Source of the DNA: Vibrio sp. J1-1
Lineage (GTDB): Bacteria; Pseudomonadota; Gammaproteobacteria; Enterobacterales; Vibrionaceae
Direction of reading: 5' to 3'
NCBI RefSeq assembly: GCF_021728395.1
Contig: NZ_JAKKCM010000004.1
Span: forward strand, 124,001 to 188,000
DNA: 64,000 bases
Part shown: positions 18,489 to 28,484 of the stretch, one piece after another
Layout of the letters: the number at the start of each line of letters is the position of its first letter
How positions within the stretch are numbered: position 1 is the stretch's first letter
Position numbers and translations under genes: made by a program
Notes under the pieces: generated by a model
Told to the model about the DNA's origin: nothing
Seen by the model: only the letters and a program-made list of their open reading frames with translations
The model's database searches: none

Positions 18489-19691
18489 TTAGATTTGGAT
18501 GAAATCTGCTTCTACTGCTGGGTTCACGTCTGCTTCGTAATCCACACCGTCAACACCAAAGCCGAATAGCTTCAAGAACTCTTCTTTATACTCAACGTAG
18601 TCAGTCAGCTCTTTTAGGTTTTCAGTCGTGATTTGTGGCCATAGGTCACGACAGTGTTGCTGGATGTCTTCACGAAGTTCCCAGTCATCTAGACGTAGAC
18701 GGTTCATGTCGTCCACTTCTGCCGCAGAGCCATCTTCTTTATAAAGACGTTGGCTGAACATGCGGTAGATTTGCTCCATACAACCTTCGTGTACGCCTTC
18801 TTCACGCATCTTCTTGAACACCATTGCAATGTACAGTGGCATTACAGGAATTGCAGAACTTGCCTGAGTTACAACAGATTTAAGAACCGCAACGTTCGCG
18901 CTGCCGCCTGTTTCTGCTAGCTTCTCGTTAAGTGCTGTTGCTGCGCGGTCCAGGTCCATTTTCGCTTTACCTAGCGCACCATCCCAGTAGATTGGCCAAG
19001 TTAGCTCAGTACCGATGTAGCTGTATGCTACAGTCTTACAACCTTCAGCCAGTACACCAGCTTCAGACAGTGCGTTGATCCAAAGTTCCCAGTCTTCACC
19101 GCCCATTACGGTTACTGTGTCTTTGATCTCTTCTTCTGTTGCAGGCTCAACACTTGCTTCGATGAGCACGTCTTTGTTGGTATCAACCGCTGTAGAAGTG
19201 TAAGTTTCACCGATTGGTTTTAGAGATGAACGAATCAGTTCACCCGTCTCTGGCAATTTACGTACTGGAGAAGCCAGTGAGTAAACCACCATATCAATCT
19301 GACCAAGGTCTTGTTTGATCAGCTCGATTGTTTTCTCTTTTGCTTCGTTTGAGAAAGCATCGCCGTTCAGGCTTTTCGCGTATAGGCCTTCTTCACGCGC
19401 CAATTTTTCGAAAGCGGCAGCGTTGTAGAAACCTGCAGTGCCTGGCTTCTTCTCTGTGCCTTCTTTTTCAAAGAACACACCGATAGTTGATGCACCGCCA
19501 CCAAATGCCGCAGCGATACGAGAAGATAGACCGTAGCCACTTGATGCACCCACAACAAGAACGCGTTTTGGTGCGTTTTTAATTGGGCCTTGCGCTTTAG
19601 TGTAAGCAATTTGTTCTTTTACATTAGCTTCACAACCAACAGGGTGCGTAGTAGTACAGATAAATCCACGAATTCTAGGTTTGATGATCAT
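18489..19691 (-). CDS. fabV: Trans-2-enoyl-ACP reductase FabV
   Basis: 400 residues from [20 protein letters not shown]; an ATG two codons earlier (19697) is also possible. The NADH-binding site shows [21 protein letters not shown] near residue 48. The active-site pair is Tyr-X8-Lys in [10 protein letters not shown] near residues 235-244, the spacing that separates FabV from FabI (Y-X6-K). FabV catalyses the last reduction in fatty-acid elongation and was first characterised in V. cholerae; it resists triclosan. It lies downstream of fadE on the same strand but is separated by a terminator, so it is likely transcribed on its own. Confidence 0.96.
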   Translation of the reverse strand: MIIKPRIRGFICTTTHPVGCEANVKEQIAYTKAQGPIKNAPKRVLVVGASSGYGLSSRIAAAFGGGASTIGVFFEKEGTEKKPGTAGFYNAAAFEKLAREEGLYAKSLNGDAFSNEAKEKTIELIKQDLGQIDMVVYSLASPVRKLPETGELIRSSLKPIGETYTSTAVDTNKDVLIEASVEPATEEEIKDTVTVMGGEDWELWINALSEAGVLAEGCKTVAYSYIGTELTWPIYWDGALGKAKMDLDRAATALNEKLAETGGSANVAVLKSVVTQASSAIPVMPLYIAMVFKKMREEGVHEGCMEQIYRMFSQRLYKEDGSAAEVDDMNRLRLDDWELREDIQQHCRDLWPQITTENLKELTDYVEYKEEFLKLFGFGVDGVDYEADVNPAVEADFIQI

Positions 19692-19820
19692 ATTCAACTT
19701 CCTTTAAAAAACCTTGTAAGGATAAAAGTTTCGCTTCGAGTTCGCATCTAATTTCTGTAAAAATGCTTCGAAAATGCAAGTGGTTGGAGCACTCTGTTGT
19801 TATTTTTGAGCGAGCGAAAC

Positions 19821-19847
19821 AAAAAAGCACCTCAAAGAGGTGCTTTT
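19821..19847 (-). terminator. Terminator after fadE
   Basis: AAAGCACCTC and GAGGTGCTTT, 10-bp perfect stem with a 3-nt loop and a T run on the minus strand. Confidence 0.85.
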
Positions 19848-19868
19848 ATCGATATCTCTATTCGCTTG

Positions 19869-22151
19869 TTAAGCGGCTGAATTCAGATGTGACTTTTTTG
19901 GCGCGTCGGTACGAAGTTCCGAAAAGTCATGGCTGAAATGGTCTACTTGAATCGCTTTGTAGCGCAGTTTGTCCGCTGCTTTAATCTTATCGACTTCTTC
20001 CTGAGTTAAAACGTCAGCCTCGAGTGCTTGTTGCAAACGGTCATTCAACAGACCTTTACGAGCGACTTTACCATCTTTAACGCCCTTAATAAGCTTACGC
20101 TCTAAAGGTTTGATATCGTACATCGCAAGGAAAGCTTTTTCCATTAAACCGATATTGTCATCTTCAGCTTTGCCTATGTAGCATAGATGAGTTAAACGAT
20201 CACGCTGTGCACCCGGAGTCATCATTGCCTCTGCAATACGCATGCTCAATTCATCACTAGGCTTGTTGAAATGGTTACCGAGTGGGAATAAAAGCCCTTT
20301 AAGCACTCCACCAACGTATTTCACTGGAAAGTTTGTATACGCTTCGTTTAGTGATTTAGCTGCGTTGTACAAACAGTGCTGCACTGCATAGTGAACGAAG
20401 TCCAAATCGCCTTGCTGACGGCCTTCATCTTCGTACTTCTTAAGTGCTGCTGATGCCATGTACAGGAAGCTTAAGCCATCACCTAAACGTGCAGAGATCA
20501 TCTCTTTACGCTTCAGATCGCCACCGAGTGTCAACATAGCGAAGTCTGCGCTCACAGCAAGATCTCGGCTTAGACGCGTGATGTCTTTGTAGTACTTCTT
20601 AGTTGGACCGCTCATTTCTGCTTTGATAAAGCGAGAACCTGTTAGTGCGGCACCCAATGCGCCAAATGTGTTTCCTGTAGCGTGCTTAATATGTTTGAAC
20701 AGCAGTTCATCAAACTCTTTCGCACCTTGCTCTGCATCAGGGTTCGCTGCCGCTTCCATCTCTTTTAGTACGTATGGATGACAACGAGTCGCACCTTGAC
20801 CAAAGATCATCAGGTTACGCGTCAGAATGTTTGCACCTTCAACGGTAATCGCAACTGGAATACCCACGTAATGCTTCGCCAGGTAGTTCATCGGGCCATC
20901 TTGGATTGCGCGGCCAGCGTGAATATCAAACGAGTCATTAAGAAGCGTACGTGCTATCTCGGTCATATGATATTTAGCAATAGCTGTGACGATACCCGGC
21001 TTTTCTTTCATGTCTAACGAAGTAGTTGTCAGTGTGCGCGTCGCTTCAAGAAGGTAGGTTAAGCCACCGATACGGCCCATTGCTTCTGCTACACCTTCGA
21101 ATTTACCGATAGACATGCCGAACTGTTTACGCACGTATGCATACGCGCCGGTTGTTCTGGTTGTTAGGTGTCCGATAGCGGCACCAAGCGCTGGCAGTGA
21201 AATACCGCGACCAGCCGACAAACATTCAACCAGCATACGCCAGCCTTTACCTGCGTAATCCGCACCACCAATCAACCAATCCATTGGAATAAAGACATCT
21301 TCACCACGAGTTGGACCATTCATAAATGCAGAACCTAGTGGGTCGTGACGTTCACCAATTTCAACACCTTCGTGATCGGCAGGAATCAGAGCACAAGTGA
21401 TACCAATATCTTTCTTGTCACCTAGTAGACCTTCAGGATCCTGTAGTTTGAATGCCAGACCTAAAACCGTCGCTACAGGCGCTAGAGTAATGTAACGCTT
21501 GTTCCAGCTAAGGCGAACACCCAGCACTTCTTCACCATTATGCTTGCCATAACAAACGACACCCTGATCTGGAATACCGCCCGCATCAGAACCTGCTTCA
21601 GGACCTGTAAGCGCGAAACATGGAATATCGGTACCGTCAGCAAGACGAGGCAACCAGTAATCTTTTTGCTCTTGTGTACCATAATGAGAAAGAAGCTCAC
21701 CTGGACCCAATGAGTTTGGTACCATTACCGATACAGCCGCACTGATGCTTCGAGTCGCAATGCTCGAAACAATCGTCGAGTTAGCATGTGAAGAAAACTC
21801 GCGACCGCCATATTCTTTAGAAATAATCAGAGAGAAGAAACGCTCTTTACGTAAGAATTCCCACACTTCTGGAGATAAGTCTCGGTCTTCTTTGACGATC
21901 TTTTGATCGTCAAGCATATCGAGTAGCGTTACGAGCTCATTGTCCATAAAGGATTGCTCTTCTGCTGTTAACTTCGGAGTTGGGTATTGGTGCAGCGTTT
22001 TAAAGTTTGGTTTGCCGGAAAATAGCTCTGCATCCCACCAAACACTACCTGCTTCCATTGCTTCTTTTTCCGTGCTGGACAACGGAGGTAGTACTTTTTT
22101 AAACATCTTAAATGCTGGGTCACTAATCCATTTTCTTCGTAGAGAGCTCAT
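19869..22151 (-). CDS. fadE: Acyl-CoA dehydrogenase FadE
   Basis: A 760-residue protein, the long FadE type with an extra C-terminal domain, that carries out the first step of fatty-acid beta-oxidation at the inner face of the membrane. Seen are the FAD/substrate motif LTGPEAGSDAGGIPDQG near residue 185, GRGISLPALGAAIGHL near 310, and VEGANILTRNLMIFGQGA near 440, which carries the region of the catalytic Glu. It follows psrA by 79 bp on the same strand. Regulation by PsrA is known in Vibrio and inferred here. Confidence 0.95.
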   Translation of the reverse strand: MSSLRRKWISDPAFKMFKKVLPPLSSTEKEAMEAGSVWWDAELFSGKPNFKTLHQYPTPKLTAEEQSFMDNELVTLLDMLDDQKIVKEDRDLSPEVWEFLRKERFFSLIISKEYGGREFSSHANSTIVSSIATRSISAAVSVMVPNSLGPGELLSHYGTQEQKDYWLPRLADGTDIPCFALTGPEAGSDAGGIPDQGVVCYGKHNGEEVLGVRLSWNKRYITLAPVATVLGLAFKLQDPEGLLGDKKDIGITCALIPADHEGVEIGERHDPLGSAFMNGPTRGEDVFIPMDWLIGGADYAGKGWRMLVECLSAGRGISLPALGAAIGHLTTRTTGAYAYVRKQFGMSIGKFEGVAEAMGRIGGLTYLLEATRTLTTTSLDMKEKPGIVTAIAKYHMTEIARTLLNDSFDIHAGRAIQDGPMNYLAKHYVGIPVAITVEGANILTRNLMIFGQGATRCHPYVLKEMEAAANPDAEQGAKEFDELLFKHIKHATGNTFGALGAALTGSRFIKAEMSGPTKKYYKDITRLSRDLAVSADFAMLTLGGDLKRKEMISARLGDGLSFLYMASAALKKYEDEGRQQGDLDFVHYAVQHCLYNAAKSLNEAYTNFPVKYVGGVLKGLLFPLGNHFNKPSDELSMRIAEAMMTPGAQRDRLTHLCYIGKAEDDNIGLMEKAFLAMYDIKPLERKLIKGVKDGKVARKGLLNDRLQQALEADVLTQEEVDKIKAADKLRYKAIQVDHFSHDFSELRTDAPKKSHLNSAA

Positions 22152-22230
22152 TGTTCAGATCCTTTTGTTCACGTCACCTTACGGCATAATTTATTATTGG
22201 TTTACCTAACAGCTTACTTGTTTAAGTCAT

Positions 22231-22857
22231 TTACTTCGCTGACATACCTGCTGACAAGTAAGGAATTAACAAATCGACTACAGACTTAATATCGACTTCT
22301 TGATCGAATTTACTTTCTGCAAGCTCTAGCAGCGCTTGACTAGATGCCATCGTGAAAACGCAAGTTCCGAGCGTGAAATGTAATCGCCAGAATAGTAGCT
22401 CTTCCGTTAGCTCTGGATTCGCTTTCATGATAGAGGTAGTAAATAACTTCAATACTTCGTCGTAACGAGTGGTGATGAACCAACGTAAATGTCCCTGCAC
22501 ATCCGTGTAACCGCGGCCCAGCAGTAGCATAAACAACGCTGTACCATTTGGTCTTACTTCATTAAGTGTAGCTAGAGGCAATCTCAGCGATTCAAACACT
22601 TCTTCCATCGTATAATTATCGCGCGTATTCAGTTCGACTAGAGAGGTCTTGATACTCGGCATCAGCGCTTCTAGGTATCGGTCTAAAACCGCCCTAACCA
22701 GTGTCTTTTTATCACCAAAATGGTAATTGACTGATGCAAGGTTTACATTCGCTCTGCCAGTAATGGTTCTCAGTGATGTATCATTGAACCCATACTCTGC
22801 AAACAACCCTTCTGCGACATTGAGTATTTTTTCTTTTGTTGAAGTTCTTGGGGCCAT
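22231..22857 (-). CDS. psrA: TetR-family fatty-acid regulator PsrA
   Basis: 208 residues from ATG 22857 (MAPRTSTKEKILNVAE), with GAG about 9 nt upstream; GTG 22866 would add three residues. The N-terminal helix-turn-helix reads TSLRTITGRANVNLASVNYHFGDKKTLVRAVLDR in pieces typical of TetR. The C-terminal ligand domain shares the PsrA pattern (NGTALFMLLLGRGYTD, LGTCVFTMASSQALLEL). PsrA proteins bind long-chain fatty acids and repress fadE and beta-oxidation genes. The position just upstream of fadE, as in V. cholerae, supports this. The palindrome at 22872-22887 is a likely autoregulatory operator. Confidence 0.82.
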   Translation of the reverse strand: MAPRTSTKEKILNVAEGLFAEYGFNDTSLRTITGRANVNLASVNYHFGDKKTLVRAVLDRYLEALMPSIKTSLVELNTRDNYTMEEVFESLRLPLATLNEVRPNGTALFMLLLGRGYTDVQGHLRWFITTRYDEVLKLFTTSIMKANPELTEELLFWRLHFTLGTCVFTMASSQALLELAESKFDQEVDIKSVVDLLIPYLSAGMSAK

Positions 22858-22871
22858 TTTAATCACTCGTA

Positions 22872-22887
22872 TTAAACAACTGTTTAA
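22872..22887. promoter_or_regulatory. PsrA-like operator upstream of psrA
   Basis: TTAAACA-AC-TGTTTAA is a perfect palindrome and contains AAAC-N4-GTTT, the PsrA core. It starts 14 bp before the psrA ATG, a position suited to self-repression. A second palindrome, GTTTAAAC, lies at 22967-22974. Confidence 0.6.
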
Positions 22888-23148
22888 AATATACCGCCAA
22901 CACCGAGATTAACAAACGATTAACATCACATTTTCAAGATTTATTCTTTCAATAAAAACACTCAACGTTTAAACAAGATAAATTTTAAACAGAGTAATTT
23001 CGGTGCGATCACAGTTTACATGGGGAGAACTCAAGCAGCTCAGTGGATTGCAGGTGATAAACTCCTGGTTATATTGTCCATAGATACAATGAGTTAAATT
23101 GTTACGTCAAAATTCGCTATGTATTGGGAAAATATTTTTCAAAAAAAT

Positions 23149-23177
23149 GGAACTGTTTGGGAAAAGCTCGGTCTGAA
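23149..23177 (+). promoter_or_regulatory. SigmaE-type promoter of the sRNA
   Basis: GGAACT (23149-23154), a 17-nt spacer, then TCTGAA (23172-23177). This matches the sigmaE consensus GGAACTT with TCTGA about 16 nt on. The inferred start of transcription is near 23183. Confidence 0.75.
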
Positions 23178-23182
23178 TATAT

Positions 23183-23311
23183 GTAACAACTAGGGCATTT
23201 TAAGTTTCACTGGCCGTCAAACTTTTCCATCTGATTGTTACGTTGCTGCTTTTTTCTTATTAACTCCTATGTTTGTATCCGCCCAGTCAATTTTTCGACT
23301 GGGCTTTTTTT
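23183..23311 (+). ncRNA. vrrA: VrrA-type sigmaE-dependent small RNA
   Basis: A stretch of about 129 nt runs from the inferred start of a sigmaE promoter to a strong terminator. It has no reading frame of note. VrrA of V. cholerae is a sigmaE-dependent Hfq-binding RNA of about 140 nt encoded next to the psrA homologue; it represses ompA and other outer membrane proteins and raises vesicle release. Here the position beside psrA, the promoter, the length and an anti-Shine-Dalgarno stretch (TAACTCCTATG, 23261-23271) all agree. Such a stretch can pair with an AGGAG ribosome site. Exact ends and targets are inferred. Confidence 0.8.
23281..23311 (+). terminator. Terminator of the VrrA-type sRNA
   Basis: GCCCAGTC (23281-23288) and GACTGGGC (23297-23304) with an 8-nt AT loop, followed by seven Ts, as in Hfq-binding sRNAs. 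Confidence 0.9.
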
Positions 23312-23365
23312 CGCCTGTAACTTTTGCTCTGTAACTTCATTTCATTTTACGGCCATACAGATATA

Positions 23366-23391
23366 AAAAACCTCCCGTCTGGGAGGTTTTT
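23366..23391 (-). terminator. Terminator after nhaA
   Basis: AAAAACCTCCC and GGGAGGTTTTT, perfect 11-bp stem with loop GTCT. Confidence 0.88.
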
Positions 23392-23406
23392 CATGTGCTT
23401 AAGTGT

Positions 23407-24558
23407 TTATGCTTGTTTCTTTTTTGGCAAAGATAGATGCAGTAGCACGTAACCAATTATCGCTGCTGTCGTTGACCCCATTAAAATACCTAGTCTTGCG
23501 TAAGTATCGAACTCTGGGCTCACATTTCCGAATGCGAGTGACGAGATAAAGATAGACATAGTAAAGCCAATACCACAAAGCACAGAGACCGCGAAGATAT
23601 GTTTGAAACTAATACCTTCAGGTAGCTTCGCCACGCCCAGTTTCACTGCCGCCCAGCTGAAGGAAAAAATACCAAGTGGCTTACCCAACAACAAGCCAAG
23701 CGCGATACCCAATGGCAGCATTGAAGTTAATCCAGATAGAGACACGCCTTGTAACGAAATACCAGCGTTTGCAAATGCAAACAGTGGAAGAATACCAAAC
23801 GCCACGTATGGATGAAGCGCGTGCTCCATGTGTTTCAGCGGTGAATGCTCGCCCGGCTTACCTTGAAGCGGGATAGCAAAACCGATTACCACACCAGCAA
23901 GCGTCGCATGAACACCCGACTTAAGAACAGCAAACCAAAGGATAGCACCCACAATCATATATGGTGTTAGTTTGGTCACCTTCTTAGCGTTCAACAAGAA
24001 CAGTAAACCAGTCATGGCAAAGCCAACTAACAGTGCCATTGTAGATAGATCGCCCGTATAGAACAGAGCAATGATAACCACAACACCTAAGTCATCGATG
24101 ATCGCCAAAGCGAGCAGGAATACTTTTAGACTTACTGGGACTCGTTTACCCAGGAGCGCCATAATACCCAATGCAAACGCAATATCCGTTGCCGCTGGAA
24201 TTGCCCAGCCTGAAACCGCTTCGGCGTCACCCGCATTAAACGCAACATAAATAAGAGCGGGTGCCAACATACCACCTACCGCTGCAATCGCAGGGAAGAT
24301 CGCTGTTTCTTTTGATTTCAACGCACCTTCAAGTAACTCTCGTTTAACCTCAAGGCCAATTAATAAGAAAAACACAGCCATTAGGCCGTCATTGATCCAG
24401 TGAGATACAGACATACCTAAAACATAAGTATGCAGAAAAGATTGATAATTTTCGCCCAGAGGTGTGTTGGCAATGGTCATCGCAATCACTGCAGCAATTA
24501 CGAGAAGAATACCTCCTGCGGATTCCATTTTGAAAAAGTCACGAATGGCATCGTTCAT
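23407..24558 (-). CDS. nhaA: Na+/H+ antiporter NhaA
   Basis: A 383-residue inner membrane antiporter with about 12 TM segments, close to E. coli NhaA (388). It exchanges internal Na+ for external H+, important in a marine bacterium. Key residues are visible: the TDIAFALG motif containing the Asp of helix IV and the Asp pair in [11 protein letters not shown] of helix V. The N-terminal [16 protein letters not shown] is typical. A single gene; upstream 24559-24909 is AT-rich with no gene and no recognised NhaR site. Confidence 0.96.
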   Translation of the reverse strand: MNDAIRDFFKMESAGGILLVIAAVIAMTIANTPLGENYQSFLHTYVLGMSVSHWINDGLMAVFFLLIGLEVKRELLEGALKSKETAIFPAIAAVGGMLAPALIYVAFNAGDAEAVSGWAIPAATDIAFALGIMALLGKRVPVSLKVFLLALAIIDDLGVVVIIALFYTGDLSTMALLVGFAMTGLLFLLNAKKVTKLTPYMIVGAILWFAVLKSGVHATLAGVVIGFAIPLQGKPGEHSPLKHMEHALHPYVAFGILPLFAFANAGISLQGVSLSGLTSMLPLGIALGLLLGKPLGIFSFSWAAVKLGVAKLPEGISFKHIFAVSVLCGIGFTMSIFISSLAFGNVSPEFDTYARLGILMGSTTAAIIGYVLLHLSLPKKKQA

Positions 24559-24909
24559 ACATTAACCCTTATATTTATTATCTTAATAAACGATCGACAA
24601 AGAATGATATGAGTTTATAGCTGTAAGAAACTTTAGAATAATCGCTTGTTCAGAGTATAAACTTCGTTATTTCCGATAATTGGTTCGCAAAACATCGTAT
24701 TTTCCAACGTTAACTTTATGGTCATTACAACTAATTACAAACCAACTCTTTGCTATTTATTAATCAGTATTACTCACAATTCAGCATAACATGATTAAAA
24801 TACTTATGATAAACACGGAGAATCATCATATTTATATCAAGGTACAGGAACAAAAAAGCCACCTCAAGGGTGGCTTTATAAATAAAAACAGATAGTAGCT
24901 AGCTAAAAA
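24559..24909. other. AT-rich intergenic region between nhaA and the AttH-like gene
   Basis: This 351-bp stretch is the promoter region of nhaA on one side. On the other it holds the terminator of the AttH-like operon (24854-24877: AAAGCCACC and GGTGGCTTT, minus strand). I see no other gene or motif. Confidence 0.6.
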
Positions 24910-26031
24910 CTAATAGCCAGTTAATTGCATAAATCCCCATGCCTCGTTAGAGCCTGATGCTAATGTAGGCCCTTCCCAATAAGGGATAACAAAAGGGAGC
25001 CACATATTGGTGTTAACGACATGTGTCGTCAGATCAATGTCGTATTCTGGCACATTGATAACCCATTGTAATGGCAGCCGTTTTCCGTTCGATAAGCTGG
25101 TTACTTGTATCGGTTTAATCGTGATCTCTGTCTCTGACAGGTTAATCACTTTACCCGAACGTGTTGATAAGGTGCCAAATATATGAGGCATTTGACCGTG
25201 ATGACGATATCTGCTTACAGTCAACGCTCTGCCATCATCCAAGTTGAACGTGAACCAGTCCCAACCTTGTTGCCCTTCACCGATTAAACCGCTGCCCCAC
25301 TCTTTTTGAGTCCAAGCAGTTCCCGATACCGGAACCCGTTGTCCATCTATATTCAAATTACCTTTCACATTAAGAAAAGGCGCACTAAAGCTAAAAGAGG
25401 CAACCGACTGCAAGGTATGCTTCACTTGAAAGCCTCTGTCGCCATTAACAACGAAAGGGCCATTTGTTTGTGTATTAAGGTCAACGCTGAATTCATCCGT
25501 CGCAACAATCAGCTTACCAGGGAAAGGAGTCGTGCCAAGCGAGCGCCAGTTCCAATTGTCAATCCATAAACTAAATGGACGATTTTGCATCCCAGCCTGG
25601 CCTATGCCACCTCGCGCAACACGTTGCTCTTTCCACACCTTGGAACCATGGCTAATGACGATGTGTGAGATATATAGCTGTGGATTTTGCCAACCTCTCG
25701 TTTCACGTTCATCTGTCGCTACTCTAAAATAGCTCCACTGAACGTTATAAACCCCACCGTTCTCATCTTGCAGCTTAGCGAAGTAATTCCACCATTCGTG
25801 CTGGTATTTGGGATGAAACCTAAAATCGGCTGGCAGTGAAACATGTTCATCAGGCAAAACAGGTTCAAAGATAGTGTTATTCTCTCTGGTCAGTATCGAG
25901 TTAATCTCAGTTTCCTGAGTGACCGTGTCTTCTGACCAAAACAGCGAGTACAGAGAACCTAGCATCACTACCACTGCCGTAATAAACAATATTGCTGCTA
26001 AGAAGCGCTTTTTGGAATTCTTTTTTGCCAC
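24910..26031 (-). CDS. AttH/CrtC-like lipocalin-fold protein
   Basis: A 373-residue protein with an N-terminal membrane segment (residues 9-30) and a periplasmic part. Motifs HEWWNYFAKL, LYISHIVIS, AWTQKEWGSG and GWDWFTFNLDDGRALTVSRYR are typical of the AttH/CrtC (carotenoid hydratase-like) family of paired lipocalin-like domains. The start is GTG, overlapping the permease stop by one base (TAGTG), so it is coupled to the ABC genes. Such proteins often accompany LolCDE-like exporters; a role handling a hydrophobic substrate is inferred. It is not a carotenoid gene here: no other crt genes are present. Confidence 0.8.
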   Translation of the reverse strand: MAKKNSKKRFLAAILFITAVVVMLGSLYSLFWSEDTVTQETEINSILTRENNTIFEPVLPDEHVSLPADFRFHPKYQHEWWNYFAKLQDENGGVYNVQWSYFRVATDERETRGWQNPQLYISHIVISHGSKVWKEQRVARGGIGQAGMQNRPFSLWIDNWNWRSLGTTPFPGKLIVATDEFSVDLNTQTNGPFVVNGDRGFQVKHTLQSVASFSFSAPFLNVKGNLNIDGQRVPVSGTAWTQKEWGSGLIGEGQQGWDWFTFNLDDGRALTVSRYRHHGQMPHIFGTLSTRSGKVINLSETEITIKPIQVTSLSNGKRLPLQWVINVPEYDIDLTTHVVNTNMWLPFVIPYWEGPTLASGSNEAWGFMQLTGY

Positions 26032-28484
26032 TACAACGCATCCCTCAATGACTTCATTGGTGTACTTTTGATCATTCTAATGACAGGCAAAGCACCTGCA
26101 GCCATGATAGCCAGCATTGCCCAAGCAAGCGTCTTAGCGTATTCCCACGGGATTGTCTGTAACTCCAGTGACCAACCAAAAGATTGTCTGATAATAATAT
26201 CCACAATCACATGAGCCAGAGCTAAACCCAGAGGCACAGCGATCAGCGCTGATATAGCCCCAAACGCAAAGAGCTGTAAGCCACCGAGTAAAACAAGCTC
26301 TTTGCCGGAAACGCCCATACATCTAAGTAGTGCGAAGTGACGCTGTCGAGATAGTTCACCTGCCAGTGTCGCAAAGAACAAACCGAAAACCGCGATGATA
26401 AGAGTAATGTTACCCAGCGTACCTGCGATAGCAAACGTATGATCAAAAACGCGCATTGCTTGGTTATAAATATTACTGCCATCAAAAATGCGGTCCTGCG
26501 ATAAGCGGAACACGTTTTCTAGCCTGTTTTTCAGCCCTTCACCATCCACTTTACCTTCAAGGACAACGCCAAGCCCCACGTTACCCGTTCCTGCAAAAGC
26601 ATACAGCCAATTTCGATGTGACATCATCACTTGGTTATAGGGGTTACCATAATCATAATAGACACCCGCGACTTGCCACCCTTCACCAAGCGGAGCATGA
26701 AGGTCAATAACATCACCAGGTCGAATATCGAGCTTTAACGCCATCGACTCGCTCACCATCACACTTTTTCCATGATGTAGCTGATACCAGTAACTAGGTA
26801 CACCTAGCTTAACCGTTAAGGAATCGAGTTCCCCTTCAGAAGCACCGGTACTCACAACCTGAAGAACGCCCTGATCAGTGGGTAGATCTTTTTCCCAGCG
26901 CCACCACACAGACTTCACTTCAGGTTGCTGCTGCAACCAGCCGCTAATACGTGCCGCATTATTGTTGTTCGGGTAAATATAGATGTCCGCAGCCAAACGT
27001 TGGCTAAGCCATTTGTCGGTCGTATCTCTAAAACTACCAACCATAGTTTCAACACCAATATTTGCAGCAAGTGCAAGCATAAATGCCATACTTGCGACTC
27101 CACGGTAACTCATACTCGCCGCAGCATCTGCGAAGAACCACCTGACTCGTACCCAACGTAGCGAATAAGAAAAACTCTGAAATACGTGCCACATAATAAA
27201 TGGCATTAGCAGGGCGACACTTAACATCATCAGCGCGACAATAGTAAAGCCTATCTCCTGCGTTTTTGGCGCTTGGTATACGGCTACCGCAGCAACACAG
27301 AAAGCACATGCAGCCAACGCTTGCCAAGAGAACTCTCGGCCAGCAAAACGCATGAGGGAAAGACGGGATGACAATCGAATAGGTTGTGATTTAAGCAGAC
27401 GTATCAGCGGCCACAAACAAGAAATTAGAGCCCCCATCGCTGACATGATTAAGCTGTATATGCTCGATTTCCATGACCAACCGATAGACAAACCAACGTT
27501 CGCGTCATACAAATCACTTAAACTTGCCGATACTGTTGGAATCAGCTCATTTGCGAGTATTACACCCAAAAAGTTGCCACAGGCCCAAGCTACCGTCACG
27601 AGAATAGACAGTTCAAGTAATAAGGCTTGTGCAAGCTGAGTTCCACTGACACCTGCTTGGCGTAAAATCCCGACTAAGCGTTGTCGCTGAATCAGCGACA
27701 AAGACATGGCTTGATAAAAGATAAATAGCCCGACTAAAAACGACAGCATTCCCATCGCCGTTAAGTTCATATGAAATGCTTTAGTCAAAGACTCTAATTC
27801 GTTGCGCGTGTTATGAGTCAGCGTCATACCATTAGGTAGCATTTTTTTCAGTGCTGACAACTTCTCTTCTGACATTTCACCACACAAAATCGAAGACAAG
27901 CCAGAGCTGCGTTTCAACATGCGAAGTAAAGAGATATCAGTTATTAGCCTCGATCCCGAAAGCAGACCATTTTGGTCTACTTGAATCGGGCCCAGACGGC
28001 TGCCGTCCCTCATCTCAATAAAGTCACCATTTTGCCAGCCCATGTAAGAAGCCAAGTCTTGACTGGTCAGGATAGGATAAGGAGGCTTCATTATGGACAG
28101 AATCGGCATTTCCCCTAATGACTTTCCTTGCTGAAGAGGAATCATCGCAACAGGGTCAATACCGACCAACATCAGATTCATATCTGATTTAGCGTCTAAA
28201 TGGATCACATCAAACGGGGCACATTGATTAAAGCCTGCTCGTCGCAGTTGGATATAGAAACCCTGAGGAACTTTATTGGCGGAGTGCTTGGTACTGATTC
28301 GGTATGGTAACGGGTTGGAGAAAAGCCTCTCACCAGTTGTGTAGCTCTGTTTCGCATGCTGGTTAATGGAGGTAACACCAACCAGAAGGGATACGCCTAA
28401 AGTTAAACCTAACCAGACGAGAATAATTTGCAATGGGTAACGACGGTAATGACCGAGTAGTGCCTTAACTACGGGCCATAACAT
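26031..28484 (-). CDS. ABC transporter permease, FtsX/MacB type
   Basis: An 817-residue protein with two FtsX-type halves: TM segments near residues 15-35, 245-270, 295-320, 350-375, 405-445, 460-480, 690-715, 740-765 and 785-805. Each half is separated by a large periplasmic domain. The C-terminal region with LRCMGVSGKELVLLGGLQLFAFG is characteristic of FtsX permeases. It overlaps the ATPase gene by 20 nt and is coupled to the AttH-like gene. Such systems usually act in lipid or lipoprotein handling rather than import. Substrate unknown. Confidence 0.85.
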   Translation of the reverse strand: MLWPVVKALLGHYRRYPLQIILVWLGLTLGVSLLVGVTSINQHAKQSYTTGERLFSNPLPYRISTKHSANKVPQGFYIQLRRAGFNQCAPFDVIHLDAKSDMNLMLVGIDPVAMIPLQQGKSLGEMPILSIMKPPYPILTSQDLASYMGWQNGDFIEMRDGSRLGPIQVDQNGLLSGSRLITDISLLRMLKRSSGLSSILCGEMSEEKLSALKKMLPNGMTLTHNTRNELESLTKAFHMNLTAMGMLSFLVGLFIFYQAMSLSLIQRQRLVGILRQAGVSGTQLAQALLLELSILVTVAWACGNFLGVILANELIPTVSASLSDLYDANVGLSIGWSWKSSIYSLIMSAMGALISCLWPLIRLLKSQPIRLSSRLSLMRFAGREFSWQALAACAFCVAAVAVYQAPKTQEIGFTIVALMMLSVALLMPFIMWHVFQSFSYSLRWVRVRWFFADAAASMSYRGVASMAFMLALAANIGVETMVGSFRDTTDKWLSQRLAADIYIYPNNNNAARISGWLQQQPEVKSVWWRWEKDLPTDQGVLQVVSTGASEGELDSLTVKLGVPSYWYQLHHGKSVMVSESMALKLDIRPGDVIDLHAPLGEGWQVAGVYYDYGNPYNQVMMSHRNWLYAFAGTGNVGLGVVLEGKVDGEGLKNRLENVFRLSQDRIFDGSNIYNQAMRVFDHTFAIAGTLGNITLIIAVFGLFFATLAGELSRQRHFALLRCMGVSGKELVLLGGLQLFAFGAISALIAVPLGLALAHVIVDIIIRQSFGWSLELQTIPWEYAKTLAWAMLAIMAAGALPVIRMIKSTPMKSLRDAL

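Noticed and set aside
24910..26031. Carotenoid 1,2-hydratase in a pigment pathway
   Set aside because: Only the fold resembles CrtC; no other carotenoid genes are present and it is coupled to an ABC exporter.
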